Shown here piece by piece: positions 1 through 9,930 of a DNA stretch of 64,000 bases. The stretch's first letter is position 1. Every line of letters starts with the position of its first letter. The position numbers and the translations under genes are program-made. The notes below the pieces were generated by a model. That model made no database searches and was not told the DNA's origin. It worked only from the letters and a program-made list of their open reading frames with translations. Source of the DNA: Cladochytrium replicatum (Eukaryota; Chytridiomycota; Chytridiomycetes; Cladochytriales; Cladochytriaceae); NCBI GenBank assembly GCA_025526935.1, contig JAHLKD010000085.1:175518-239517 (forward strand), read 5' to 3'.

Positions 1-442
1 TGATTTCCTGTCAGTCGATCAAAGATTATTAGCCGTGATCGATCGAGGGTCGGCATCATTCGACTCAATGTGGACGATCTTGGGCATGACGGTGAGGTGA
101 TGACATTCAATAACCAACACATGCTACTTGGCAAAAAGCAGTTACATTTAGTGTAGTAGCATTAGTACGTGACAACGATATGCTCCACTGTATCCAGCGT
201 ATCAAATATTCTCCTGTATTTTCTCATAATACATATCATATCACCTGCATGTGATACGACACCTCCAAAACGCGTGTCTCGTGTGTGCGCGTCTCTCCCT
301 GTATCCAAAGGAAGCTCAGCTCTGCAGCTATAAAACCTGACAAGAAAATGCTTCGACAACCACTTTATCCTCTACAATTCTCTTCTTAAAGAACCTGTTT
401 GGGTGCTTTGGTCCGCCAAAACGCACCGCCCAATACTCCACA
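1..442. other. Upstream region of the VWA-Vint pseudogene
   Basis: I see no supported gene here. Short open frames exist on the minus strand but lack any family signature. The only recognisable signal is a TATA-like element about 110 bases before the first ATG of the downstream pseudogene. Confidence 0.5.
329..335 (+). promoter_or_regulatory. Candidate TATA box
   Basis: The sequence reads TATAAAA, 108-114 bases upstream of the ATG at 443. Spacing and sequence fit a fungal core promoter, but a seven-base AT motif is weak evidence alone. Confidence 0.3.
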
Positions 443-2381
443 ATGCCCTCCGATACTCCAGACTTACCGGCTTATGCCCCGCCGCGACCCAATCCACCTC
501 CCGCTGCTTCTTCTAATGGAATGAATACGAATACACAGCACCCTTCGGTGCGTTGAGACAGCTTCGGCCTTGAAGCGGAGTTTAAGAAAATGGGCGATGA
601 TGGCCCTTTCTACACCAACGTCCGGGTCATCCCACCTTTTCAGGGGCCTCGTAAGCCCGCTCTGATCGTCTGCGCGATCGACGTTTCATATTCAATGATC
701 GATGCCGTGTTTCTCGACGGACAATCCACAGGACTCTCCATCCTAGATCTGGTCAAGCACTCTGTGAGCACCCTCATCGAAATGCTCGGCCCCGAGGATA
801 AGATCGCCTTTGTCCCGTTCACGACCACAGTGGTCGACGAGATGCCTCCGACACTCATGACACCGCAGGGCAAAGACCAGGTGAGCGCCAAACTGGCGGC
901 GCTGAGGCCGCTGGAGAGCACAAAAATCGGAGACGCACTGATCAAATCCGTGGAATTCGCCTCCAGCGAACCCACTTACGACAACGTTGCGACTCTATTG
1001 CTGTCGGACGGAGTGTCCAATGTCGGACCCTTAGTGGAGTTCGAGCTGGAGAAAATCGCTCTCAAACGACAGGAGCGTCAATTCAAAGGCATCATCCACT
1101 CCTTTGCGTACGGCTATTCCACCGACACAAAGCTGATGCGCCAGATCGGCGAGACCGGCAAAGGCATGTTTGCATTCATCTCCGATGCCTCGATGGCTGG
1201 CAACGTCATCATCCACGCCGTCGCCTCCGTCCTCTCCTTCTCGCTCCAGCCCGTCCTCAAACTCGAAGCCGCGGGCGGGTGGATCTCTGTCGTCGACATG
1301 GGTGAGCTCATGTACGGCCAAACGCGCACCCATGCGCTCTCCATCCTGCGCAACAAACCCCTCAAGGCGACCCTGACGACGTTGGAAGGCCAAGTCATCC
1401 AATCCATCGAGGTTATGGAAACCCCCGGCGACGACGAATTCTGGTTCCACCACGCGCGCTAACTGGCCATCCAGGAGCTCGACGCCATCGCGGCGAGTCT
1501 GGACCGCTCTGAAAAGCTCAAAGCCCTCATCGCGACCTTCGAGGCCCTCCCCGCACAACACGAGCAGCGGCTCGAAGCTCTCGTGAACGATCTTGCGGGA
1601 GAGGTGTTGCTCGGGTTGCAGGACGACGCGACGTGGAGCAAGTGGGGCGAGCGGTACCTGCTCTCTTTCCGACGGTCGCATGAGTTGCAGGTGTGTTCGA
1701 ACTTCAAGGACACGAGTCTGAAGCCGTATGGCGGGCCGATATTCCAGGAGTTTAGGAATATGGGCAACGAGCTGTTCAAGACCTACCACCGCCGATTCCA
1801 TCGCTGGTGAATGCGCCGGCGTATAGTAGCAACGGAGCGCAACACACGCCCGCGCCGACAGTGCAGATGGCGCGGCTGTATGATGAGTACGGGTGTTACG
1901 ATGGCGAGGGGATGGTGCCGTTGGCAGATGGAGACATAAAGCGGGTCAAGGAACTCGTAAAGGGCGATGTACTTGCTCACGGTGCCGTCGTCGAGTGCGT
2001 CGTATACTCACCGCTGAAAGTCCCCGTGGACACTGTGACACTCAACGGGGTCAAGGTGAGCCCGTACCATCCCGCGAAAACACCCACGGAGACAAAATGG
2101 AGTTTCCCGATCACGATGGCGGATCGCAACAAAGCAAGCTGTCCCTGGACGCGTTTTATAATCTGGTGGTGAGCGATGGGGCTTACAAGGCAACGATCAA
2201 TGGGTACGATTTTGCGACGCTGGGACATGGACGAACGGACGACGTGGTGTTGAGGCATGGGTATTTAGGGACGGGGAGGGTTGTTGAGGATCTGAAGAGG
2301 TTGAAGGGCTGGAAGGATGGGAGGGTGGTGGTCGGGAGGGTGGTGACAGATTCGGAAGGGTTGATTGTGCAGATGAAGTGA
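443..2381 (+). pseudogene. Decayed VWA-Vint protein gene
   Basis: Joined in their frames, the pieces form one VWA-Vint protein. It has a proline-rich N-terminus (443-553), a von Willebrand A domain (about 650-1250, with the MIDAS-like DVSYS and a later LLSDGVSN), a middle helical part, and a C-terminal Vint domain, which is a Hint/hedgehog-intein relative. Vint hallmarks are GCYDGEG at its start (about 1890), SPYHPAK, DAFYNLVV, INGYDFATLGHG and the closing VVEDLKRLKGW. The gene is broken by an in-frame TGA at 554-556, an in-frame TAA at 1460-1462, a frameshift near 1771-1790 and another near 2135-2150. No splice-site pair removes all four lesions, so I call it a pseudogene. In intact relatives VWA-Vint proteins are large fungal and protist proteins whose role is poorly known; the Hint-like fold suggests self-processing. 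An ATG at 590 begins the longest intact piece. Confidence 0.75.
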
Positions 2382-2510
2382 TTGAGAAAAAGGTTCATCG
2401 AACGCAAAGGAGAGATATCTACATCGACGAGGGAGGATTCAAGGACATTCTTATTTTGCATATTCAGTTACCTAACGAAGGAGATCAGGTTTTTGTACAG
2501 AAATACAATA
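2382..2510. other. Spacer between pseudogene and LINE fragment
   Basis: No gene is visible. It joins the 3' flank of the VWA-Vint pseudogene to the first recognisable LINE-A sequence. Confidence 0.4.
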
Positions 2511-2805
2511 CAGGAGCTGGAGACAAAACTAACTCATAACCAAACAGTTTGACCAAATGCGGTTAAGTGCACGAAGAACAAGAACCCACTGGGAAAAAGC
2601 AGGGGAAGGATAAAAAGGCCGTGGTGAAAGCATATCAATTGCAATGTCAAGAGGTAGGCGGGGATCGTCAGGCGGGCCCAAATCAAAACTAGCAGACAAA
2701 CTAGCACGCAAATGTAGACACACAGAGGCATGGGCACGCGACACTTCAGGGGCATCATGACAGTTCCTACAATAAGGTCGGGGGTTTGGAAACAGGCGGC
2801 CAAGC
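2511..2805 (-). mobile_element. LINE-A 3' fragment, left part of interrupted copy
   Basis: On the minus strand this encodes the C-terminal end of the LINE-A ORF2: the zinc-knuckle stretch CRNCHDAPEVSRAH followed by LGPPDDPRLPLDIAIDML. It is nearly identical to 11030-11340 of the longer LINE-A copy. It lacks the last codons, the 3' untranslated region and the poly(A) tail, so its own 3' end was lost. The copy continues on the far side of the hAT element at 8551-8603. Unlike the longer copy, it has a Glu codon where that copy has a stop. Confidence 0.85.
2798..2805. repeat. Left target-site duplication of the hAT element
   Basis: GGCCAAGC lies directly before the hAT terminus and is repeated exactly at 8551-8558. 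The uninterrupted LINE-A copy has a single GGCCAAGC at the matching place (about 11331). An 8-base duplication is diagnostic of hAT transposition. Confidence 0.9.
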
Positions 2806-2894
2806 CAGGGTCTGCCACGAGTCAAATCGAGTCAAATATTTTGCTATATTTGACTCGTGACCATTTGTGGCTTCCTTTGATTTGACTCGTTAGG

Positions 2895-3313
2895 TAGCTA
2901 CTGTCCTAGCAGAGAGCACAGCGTCGACCAAGACGTGGGTGATGCCAGGCAATTGAATTCACTCGATTGAGGGGTATACAATATCTGTCCTAACCTTCTG
3001 TACCTGTCCGTGTACCCACTCGATGTCGATTTGCTTGGCCATACAAACAGTAGTCTATACCCGCGCCCTCTGGCACCCCATACAAGGCTAATGGAAGACA
3101 TACACCGCCATTTGAATATTGAGTACAAGGCTAATAATGGAAGACATACACCGCTATTGGAATATCGAGTCTGACGAGCTGGTACCGATGCGTACTTGAT
3201 CCAACTGTGGCGGTCACGTGACTGACTTTTTGAGGTCCGCACCGCCCGAAGTTGATATTGATTTCCATATAAACGACACTCCCGGCTGGCAAACTATACA
3301 TTCGTAACTTAAA
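2895..3313. other. Unassigned interior of the hAT left arm, with short tandem duplication
   Basis: No coding similarity is recognised. A unit of about 45 bases containing GGAAGACATACACCGC occurs twice, near 3093 and 3138. Near the left end the motif ATTTGACTCG recurs in both orientations, as in the right terminus. Confidence 0.5.
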
Positions 3314-3386
3314 TGCTCCACGCAGGTTTCGAACCTGCAATCTCTTGAGTAGAGGCCGTTGCTGTAACCAACTGAACTACTAGAGC
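3314..3386 (-). pseudogene. tRNA-like sequence (tRNA pseudogene)
   Basis: Read on the minus strand, this 73-base stretch starts GCTCTAG and ends GTGGAGCA. It has a perfect T arm (GCAGG, loop TTCGAAA, CCTGC), B-box and A-box sequences (GTTCGAAAC, TAGTTCAGTTGG), and a D stem with one mismatch. The acceptor stem pairs except at its inner base pair. The expected anticodon stem does not pair (ACGGC against CAAGA), so no reliable anticodon can be named. It is probably a decayed tRNA gene rather than a working one. It lies about 10 bases from a LINE-A tail inserted in divergent orientation. Confidence 0.65.
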
Positions 3387-3396
3387 TATTTGTTAC

Positions 3397-3534
3397 TCGC
3401 ACGGCTCCCCATGTGCTGCCAATTTACGTGTATTTTTACACTTGTATTTGGATTTTGCACCAGCGGGTGATATGTATTGGTTGGACAATAAATACATATT
3501 ATGAAGTTCAAAAAAAAAAAAAAAAAAAAAAAAG
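3397..3534 (+). mobile_element. LINE-A 3' tail insertion with poly(A)
   Basis: It starts CTCGCACGGCTCCCC and ends AATACATATTATGAAGTTC followed by about 24 A. It matches the 3' untranslated end of the LINE-A copy at 10858-10980. It is a strongly 5'-truncated retroelement copy, or a short non-autonomous element using the same tail. Confidence 0.8.
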
Positions 3535-3599
3535 TTGTACGCTGTTGCATCTTGCTCGATTATATGCCCTTTCGATGACCTCAGCTTCTGACCTTCGTT

Positions 3600-3881
3600 T
3601 GACCCAGTGATTTGCTCTTTGCTGTTATATTCTTCAGAATGTTGAGTGTTCTTTCTTTTCTTTATCCCTCACCTGTATTTGACACCTGAGCAGAGCCTGA
3701 CGGGTAGTCACAGGAATGAGTTTTTAAGATCTCAGATTTCTATTTCGCTTTGCCCTCCGACTTGTGCGCTTCCCTATGTGCTGGTCCACGACCATCTTGT
3801 AAGGCACTTTGGGTGTTGTTTATTGTTATGCATTGTATGTGCAAATAAATAAATAATTTTGTTCAAAAAAAAAAAAAAAAG
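3600..3881 (+). mobile_element. LINE-B 3' end fragment with poly(A)
   Basis: This contains the LINE-B 3' untranslated sequence (CTGACGGGTAGTCACAGG, then CTATGTGCTGGTCCACGACC) and ends in about 16 A. It is the mirror image of 9655-9900, where the same tail follows a LINE-B coding fragment. The 5' coding part is not recognisable here. Confidence 0.65.
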
Positions 3882-3917
3882 ATTTCTCTCTTTTGTTTTC
3901 TTGATTTTTCGTATGAT

Positions 3918-4031
3918 GCGCGCTTCACTATGTGCTGGTCCATGACCATTTGGTGGGCACTTCGGGTGTTTTTTATTGTTATGCATTGTGTGTGCAAAAT
4001 ATAAATAAATAATATTAATCAAAAATGTAAA
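3918..4031 (+). mobile_element. Second LINE-B tail
   Basis: The same tail family as 3768-3880 recurs (CACTATGTGCTGGTCCATGA, then GCATTGTGTGTGCAAAATA) with A-rich ends. Its inverted partner is 9491-9600, so it was present before the hAT region was duplicated as a palindrome. Confidence 0.7.
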
Positions 4032-4111
4032 AAAATTACTTTTTGTAATGCCTTTTATCATCAAAAGATATGTACTAAAAAAGGAAGAAACAAAAGTTTA
4101 ATACTTTTATT

Positions 4112-4170
4112 TTAATTTTGCACCAGCAGGTGATATGTATTGGTTGGAAATAAATACATATTATGAAGAT
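4112..4170 (+). mobile_element. Partial LINE-A tail
   Basis: It carries TTTTGCACCAGCAGGTGATA and ATAAATACATATTATGAAG but lacks the upstream part of the tail. The inverted counterpart lies at about 9350-9412. Confidence 0.65.
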
Positions 4171-4264
4171 TTTCAAAGAATCAATATGCTGAAATAATTA
4201 TATTAATTATATTTAGAAATATGTTCAAGAATATAACTTTAAATCGGGTTTTACCAGATACCAC

Positions 4265-5115
4265 AGCGAAGACCGAGATTCTGTTCATCACAATGGTTAA
4301 AAGTTGTGTTCGTAATTAGACAGAAGCTCTGATCTTTCATTCAGTGATGGATGCAGCCGTCAGACATGCTACAAGTTCTGTTCGTCGCCATGGTTTAAGT
4401 TCTGGTCGTTACTATGGTGCAAGCTCGGTTTGTCACTATGGTCCAAGTTCTGTTCATCACGATTGTTCATGTTGTGTTCCTCATTAGAAAAAGCTCTGAT
4501 CTTTAGTCCAGTGATGAACTCAATGTCATCCCATCGGATATACTTCGTTTTCGCATTCTCGAAGCTTGTCACGACTCTCCTTTAGCTGGTCATTTCGGAG
4601 CAGCTAAAACTTTGGAATTAATACTTAGTGATTCTACTGGCCCGGCATCATTACCAAATAGGTCAAACGTTATACACGTACCTCAGCCATCAACATGCTA
4701 CAAGTTCTGTTTGTTACCTTGATTCAAGTTCTGTTTGTCACTGAGTCGTCACTATGGTCCAAGTTCTGTTTGTCATTAGACAAACGCTCTGATCTTTTGT
4801 CGAGTGATGAACACAGTTACACAGCTGTCACACCTTGCTGCAAGTTCTGATCACCACTATTGTTTAAGTTCAGTTTGTCACTACAGTACAAGTTCTGTTG
4901 GTCACTATGGTCTAGGTTCTGTCTGTCATTAGACAAATGCTCCGATCTTTTGTCAAGTGATATTTGTAATGTTTGACATCAAACACTCCAAATATGGTAA
5001 GTCTCCAGTTCAGCTGTCAAACATTCTGCAAGTTCTGTTCATCACAAATGCTACAAGATCTGTCCATCTCTATGGTTGAAGTTCTGTTCCTCACTATGGT
5101 GCAAAACTGGACAGT
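4265..5115. repeat. hAT subterminal repeat array
   Basis: Degenerate units of 22-24 bases with the core CAAGTTCTGTTYRTCAC and ATGGT recur about 15-20 times. They are grouped in larger blocks, each followed by a CATTAGACAAACGCTCTGATC-like spacer. The array lies between the transposase gene and the left terminus. hAT transposases are known to bind short subterminal repeats, so a binding-site role is a reasonable inference. Confidence 0.65.
4516..4640 (+). mobile_element. Ty3/gypsy integrase scrap
   Basis: The plus strand reads without stops through IPSDILRFRILEACHDSPLA and then GHFGAAKTLEL. This matches the H2C2 zinc-binding module at the N-terminus of Ty3/gypsy integrases, whose usual core is H-D-x-P-x-A-G-H-x-G-x-x-K-T. 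The downstream CxxC part is absent. It is a fragment of about 125 bases inside the subterminal repeats of the hAT element. Confidence 0.6.
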
Positions 5116-5318
5116 GGTCTTAGAGTAGCTCACATTCAGCCAAATTTACTTGATCGATATGGTTGTGCAAACAAGACTCTGCTTTTCAAATTTCAGACTG
5201 TTCGCAATTAAGAAACCAAAAAAGCTCTCTTTATTAAATCTCAATAATTTCAACCAACAGATCTTAATGAGTGGGTTAATATCATTTTTCCTCTCCATGT
5301 ATGAAGATCATTTTCCCC

Positions 5319-8215
5319 TCAGGTTGTTAGCCCCGTCCCAAACTGTACTTCCTCAGATTCGATACCAAACATTTCCACCAAATCGTCCTCATTCACAGAA
5401 CCCTCATCTGCAACCTGCACAGACCATCTTAACTTGTCCAAGTGCTCCATAAGTCCACCAACTGCCCACCAATTTGTCAAACCCATGATTGCTCCGAAAG
5501 TTCGTCCGGACATGTTATGGCGGTTCTTCTGCAAAGTAAGACCACCTGCTGAGAAGAGACGGTCTGATGCAGCACTAGAAAGACAGATCACAAAATGGTC
5601 GTGGGCGACAAGTGAGAGCAACGGGTAGTCAAGGGCGTAGATCTTCCACCACTCGAGAGGGTTCACTTTCTCATCGGCAGTTGGACTGGACAGGAACTGC
5701 TCAAGTTCGTCCTCCCATGTACGCACCTCATCAAATTTAAATAAACAATAAACATCAAGTGGATTTTCTATGATGATATATGTTACCTTGTGTGCTGCTT
5801 TTCCTCTTGATCCACCCCAAATGAGTGCATCAAGCCCATTCACAGAAGCCGTGGAATCAGTCTGGTTGTCCCTGTAGATGCCCGGGTTTTCATCTGCATA
5901 CCGCTTAACTGTTGTTTTCAAGCTAGCAATGCCCAATCATGTAGGGTAAATTTGGATTGTGAAACCATGAATACATACTGCTCTTCCATCTCTTTAGATA
6001 TACGTGAACCCCACTTGTTTTGCTTGAAATAAACTCGCTTATGACGTGGATCCAGGATCAGTGCTGTGACTGTCACCTCGTCATTAGTAGCATTATAGTA
6101 GTCGTGGATCGTAGTCCAGCATGCTAAAAGTACAAAGTATCACTTTGAATTCAAATGAGCTCATAACCTTATCATACAGTGTGCTGCTTTTTTTACAACT
6201 TCAATCGTGCTTGATTGTCCTTCCTCAACTTTGTTGAACATGATGTTGAACAGGGGAATGAGCTCGTTGTATGTAACTTGAGTTTCGCTCTGCACACGTT
6301 TGGTGAGTAGGTCAAATACTTCGAGAAAATCTGCAATATCGGCCATGTCCTTCCAGAATAGATCATCAATGCTGGTCCCTGGAGGCACTTCATCTTGAAG
6401 TTTTCTATCAGCATTGACCAGTAATTCAATTGCCTTTTTAAGTACTGGTGTCAGATAATTGATTCTTCCCGAAGCCCAATCTTCACTGCATAAAATTACC
6501 TTGCAGACCCTCAATGCCGTCACCATCATTGTGTAAGTTGAGTTCCAGCGAGTTTCATTATCCAGCTGCAGTTTGTTGTTGATGGGACTGCTGTGGAGTG
6601 TCCATCATGGTTTGCTCATGCAACGATTTCAATTTTTCTTGCTTCTGCGGAGATAATTGAGTCTTGACAATGATGTGTCGAAGCTATTTGAGCAAGAAAT
6701 TGAATCAGTCAAATTTGCAATTTTTACACCTTTCCGTACTTAAAACATCTACTCCGTCCTTGATAACTGTGAGGCATTGCTTGGAGACCAAATTAACGAT
6801 ATGTGCAAAGCATCGGACAAATGTGCGGCTTGCAGGCTGCTCAACATTTCGTGAGCAGCCTGTCTCTTGTAAAGCTTTGGTAAACATTTCGTTGTTCGAA
6901 GCATTATCTGCTGTGATCCAGCCGATCCAATAAACAAACTGTAAGGATATCATGATCGAAAGTTGAGCGGTCAAGGAAATCTTACCTTTTCAAAAAGATT
7001 ATATTCATCGATAATGGACACAAATGCATCCCGAATTGCTTTGCCTGTATGGCGTCCAGAGGCCCCCTTGAAACCAAGAACACAAGCACAAAGTTTCCAA
7101 TCTGAATCAATCCAGTGGCCGGTGACTCCAATGAAAGGTTTCCCTGACTTGCTCGTCCACATGTCTGTTGTAAATGACATCCTCCCTGGAACAAGACCTA
7201 GGGGAAGAATTATTGAGCATAAGCAAGGACATAAATTCATGGATATTTGTCAAAACTGAATTGTGCTTACCTGCAATTTTCCTTTTGACTTGCCTAAGTT
7301 CAGCAGAGTAGATCTTCATGAGGAGCCGCTTAGTCGTCTGAGGTGAGTGATGGACAAACTCTGGGCACAAGTATGACAAAAATCGACGGAAGTGGAGCCG
7401 GGATGACAGATTAAAAGAGAGGCCATCGCAGACAATTGCCTCAATGAGCAATCTGTTTGCTACTTTTTGCTTGAATGACCGCTGCAGAGATTGTGAGTAA
7501 TGAGGTAAACTCATTCGATTCCAGACTTACGCGGTGCTTCCCACTCTGCACTTGAAGCATTTGCCCCACAGTCATTTTGGACTTTTTCAGCCCTTTATCA
7601 ATTTCATCAAGGTCAATGGAATGCCTAGCGCGAAGATGTCCCTTCAAAGCATTGGTTAAAAAAAACAGAGCAAGAGGCTGCATTTAAAGTTGCAAGACTT
7701 ACCCTCTGATTTGTTGTCGAACTACTGATAACCTTGTAGCGCACCATCTTCTTCATTTGTTGGCATTTGATACAAACGTCGTACTCAACCTCAACACCGC
7801 CCTCCATTTGCTTCTCTCGTTTATAGTAGCTGTGGATACTCAATGAAAATCTTGTGTCAGTCCTGACTCTGGCAGCATCTTGGGCCATGCCGAGTTCAGA
7901 AGTTGGTTCTGCTGCAGTAAACGAGCCCTGGTTATCAGCCTCCCCCTCACCCTCAACTGCTAGTGCTGAGCTTGACAATGATCTGCGTGAAGTATTCAAC
8001 TTGCGTCGTTTACAATTGCGGGAGTTGTTCTGGGTTTCCCTCTCACTTTCAAGCGGTGAAGATGTTGATGAACTTTTATCAATATCCTCTGGTTCTTCAT
8101 TGTAGATGTTGCCCTTATTTTGTTGTTCTTTCGATCTATTTGACCTGTATCCTAGGTAAGTCAAGTATCATTACAAGCCTGAAATTCCTACTTACCTCCT
8201 TTTTTCTTTTGGCAT
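5319..8215 (-). CDS. hAT transposase with BED finger and dimerisation domain
   Basis: This is the transposase that would mobilise the surrounding hAT element. Exons I can define are 8196-8215 (start ATG at 8213-8215), 7703-8144, 7531-7641, 7271-7481, 6986-7197, one starting at 6938, and further exons down to a stop at 5319. Introns are 47-73 bases with GT-AG ends. The BED zinc finger is split between CIKC (exon 2) and GHLRARH (exon 3). The catalytic core shows SFTTDMWTS, TADNASNN, RCFAHIVNLV and LDNETRWNSTY. The C-terminus has the hAT dimerisation domain (NPLEWWKIYALDYPLLSLVA, then SDRLFSAGG). I could not resolve the join near 6560-6720, where either a very short intron or a frameshift is needed, so full activity is uncertain. 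The first exons recur in inverted orientation at 8879-9255. Confidence 0.8.
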
Positions 8216-8550
8216 TTGCTTGATGTCTACCTCAAATTACAAGAACAATCAATGAAAGTCCAAGTTACAGCACAAACTGTTTAAGGGGGAATCGGGAGTG
8301 TAAGAGTATTAATGTTGGGTGGGGAGTCTGGAAACGTATTACGACGCACAATATTCAACAAATATTTGCCCAAGCCTTGCCGCCAATTTGCCAAATAGGT
8401 AGGTACCATTTGTATTTGACAAATTGGCACCCCTATTTGCTCAAATCACATTTGAGCAAATCAGGGAGCTCCCCTTGATTTGACTCGCGCAAATAAGTGC
8501 AAATAAAATTTGACAAATCAAATAAACAATTTGACTTGTGGCAGACCCTG

Positions 8551-8603
8551 GGCCAAGCCAATATAGCAGGAACAAACGAAGACATACTGTTGGGAGATGT
8601 TGG
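8551..8603 (-). mobile_element. LINE-A sliver between two hAT copies
   Basis: These 53 bases match LINE-A at 11331-11383. They start with the hAT target duplication GGCCAAGC. They continue the copy interrupted at 2805 and end at GATGTTGG, next to a second hAT terminus. Confidence 0.85.
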
Positions 8604-9930
8604 CAGGGTCTGCCACGAGTCAAATCGTTTATTTGATTTGTCAAATTTTATTTGCACTAATTTGTGCGAGTCAAATCGAGGGGAGCTCCCTTATTTGCTC
8701 AAATGTGATTTGAGCAAATAGGGGTGCCAATTTGTCAAATATTGTGTGTCGTAATGTGTTTCCAGACTCCCCACCCAACATTAATACTCTTACACTCCCG
8801 ATTCCCCCTTAAACAGTTTGTGCTGTAACTTGGACTTTCATTGATTGTTCTTGTAATTTGAGGTAGACATCAAGCAAATGCCAAAAGAAAAAAGGAGGTA
8901 AGTAGGAATTTCAGGCTTGTAATGATACTTGACTTACCTAGGATACAGGTCAAATAGATCGAAAGAACAACAAAATAAGGGCAACATCTACAATGAAGAA
9001 CCAGAGGATAGTGATAAAAGTTCATCAACATCTTCACCGCTTGAAAGTGAGAGGGAAACCCAGAACAACTCCCGCAATTGTAAACGACGCAAGTTGAATA
9101 CTTCACGCAGATCATTGTCAAGCTCAGCACAAGCAGTTGAGGGTGAGGGGGAGGCTGATAACCAGGGCTATTTTACTGCAGCAGAACCAACTTCTGAACT
9201 CGGCATGGCCCAAGATGCTGCCAGAGTTGGGACTGACACAAGATTTTCGTCGCTGTGGTCTCTGGTAAAACCTGATTTAAAGTTATATTCTTAGAACATA
9301 TTTCTAAATATAATTATTATAATTATTTCAGCATATTGATTCTTTCCGAATCTTCATAATATGTATTTATTTCCAACCAATACATATCACCTGCTGGTGC
9401 AAAATTAAAATACAAGTATTAAACTTTTGTTTCTTCCCTTTTTTAGTACATATCTTTTGATGATAAAATGCATAACAAAAAGGTAACTTTTTTTTAACAA
9501 TGTTATCTATTTACTTTGCACACACAATGCATAACAATAAAAAACATCCGAAGTGCCTTACAAGATGGTCATGGAGCAGCACATAGTGAAGCTCGCTCAT
9601 CATAAGGAAAATCAACAAAGCAAAATAGAGGAAGTTTTTTATATTTTTTATTTTTTTTAACAATATTATTATTTATTTTGCACATACAGTGCATAACAAA
9701 AAACAACACCCAAAGTGCCTTACAAGATGGTCATGGACCAGCACATAGGGAAGCGCGCGCAGCATAAGGAAAAGCAACAAAGCAAAACAGAGAATGTAAA
9801 CTCAAACCTGTGGCTACCCGTCAGATACTGCTAAGGTGCCAAAAAAACAGGTGAGTAATAAATAATGAGAAAAGAAAACGTTAAAGATCCACAAATGCAG
9901 GGCCAAAGAGGGAGTCTGGAGGAGAAACTT
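8604..9930 (+). mobile_element. Second hAT copy, internally deleted and inverted
   Basis: It starts with the terminus CAGGGTCTGCCACGAGTC at 8604. From 8604 to about 9256 it is the reverse complement of 7845-8550, including transposase exon 1 (8879-8898) and part of exon 2 (from 8950). At about 9256 it jumps to sequence matching 4290 and continues outward as the mirror of 3600-4290, so about 3.5 kb of transposase sequence is missing. The two halves form a large imperfect palindrome around 8577. The opposite terminus with a GATGTTGG duplication was not found, so the outer end is lost or buried under later LINE insertions. Confidence 0.8.

Larger units (their letters stand above)
2806..8550 (-). 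mobile_element. hAT DNA transposon with nested insertions
   Basis: The element runs 5,745 bases. The left end begins CAGGGTCTGCCACGAGTC and the right end, read inward, begins CAGGGTCTGCCACAAGTC, giving terminal inverted repeats of about 22 bases with one mismatch. It is flanked by the 8-base duplication GGCCAAGC and sits in a LINE-A copy whose sequence continues on both sides. The right half carries the transposase gene on the minus strand. The left half holds a subterminal repeat array, a Ty3/gypsy scrap, several LINE tails and a tRNA-like sequence, so it has been invaded or has captured sequence repeatedly. Both ends and a largely open transposase are present, so it may have been autonomous recently. 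Confidence 0.85.

Noticed and set aside
1031-1801. A 256-residue open frame antisense to the VWA-Vint sequence
   Set aside because: It lies opposite recognisable domain coding in a GC-rich stretch and has no domain of its own; it is a shadow frame.
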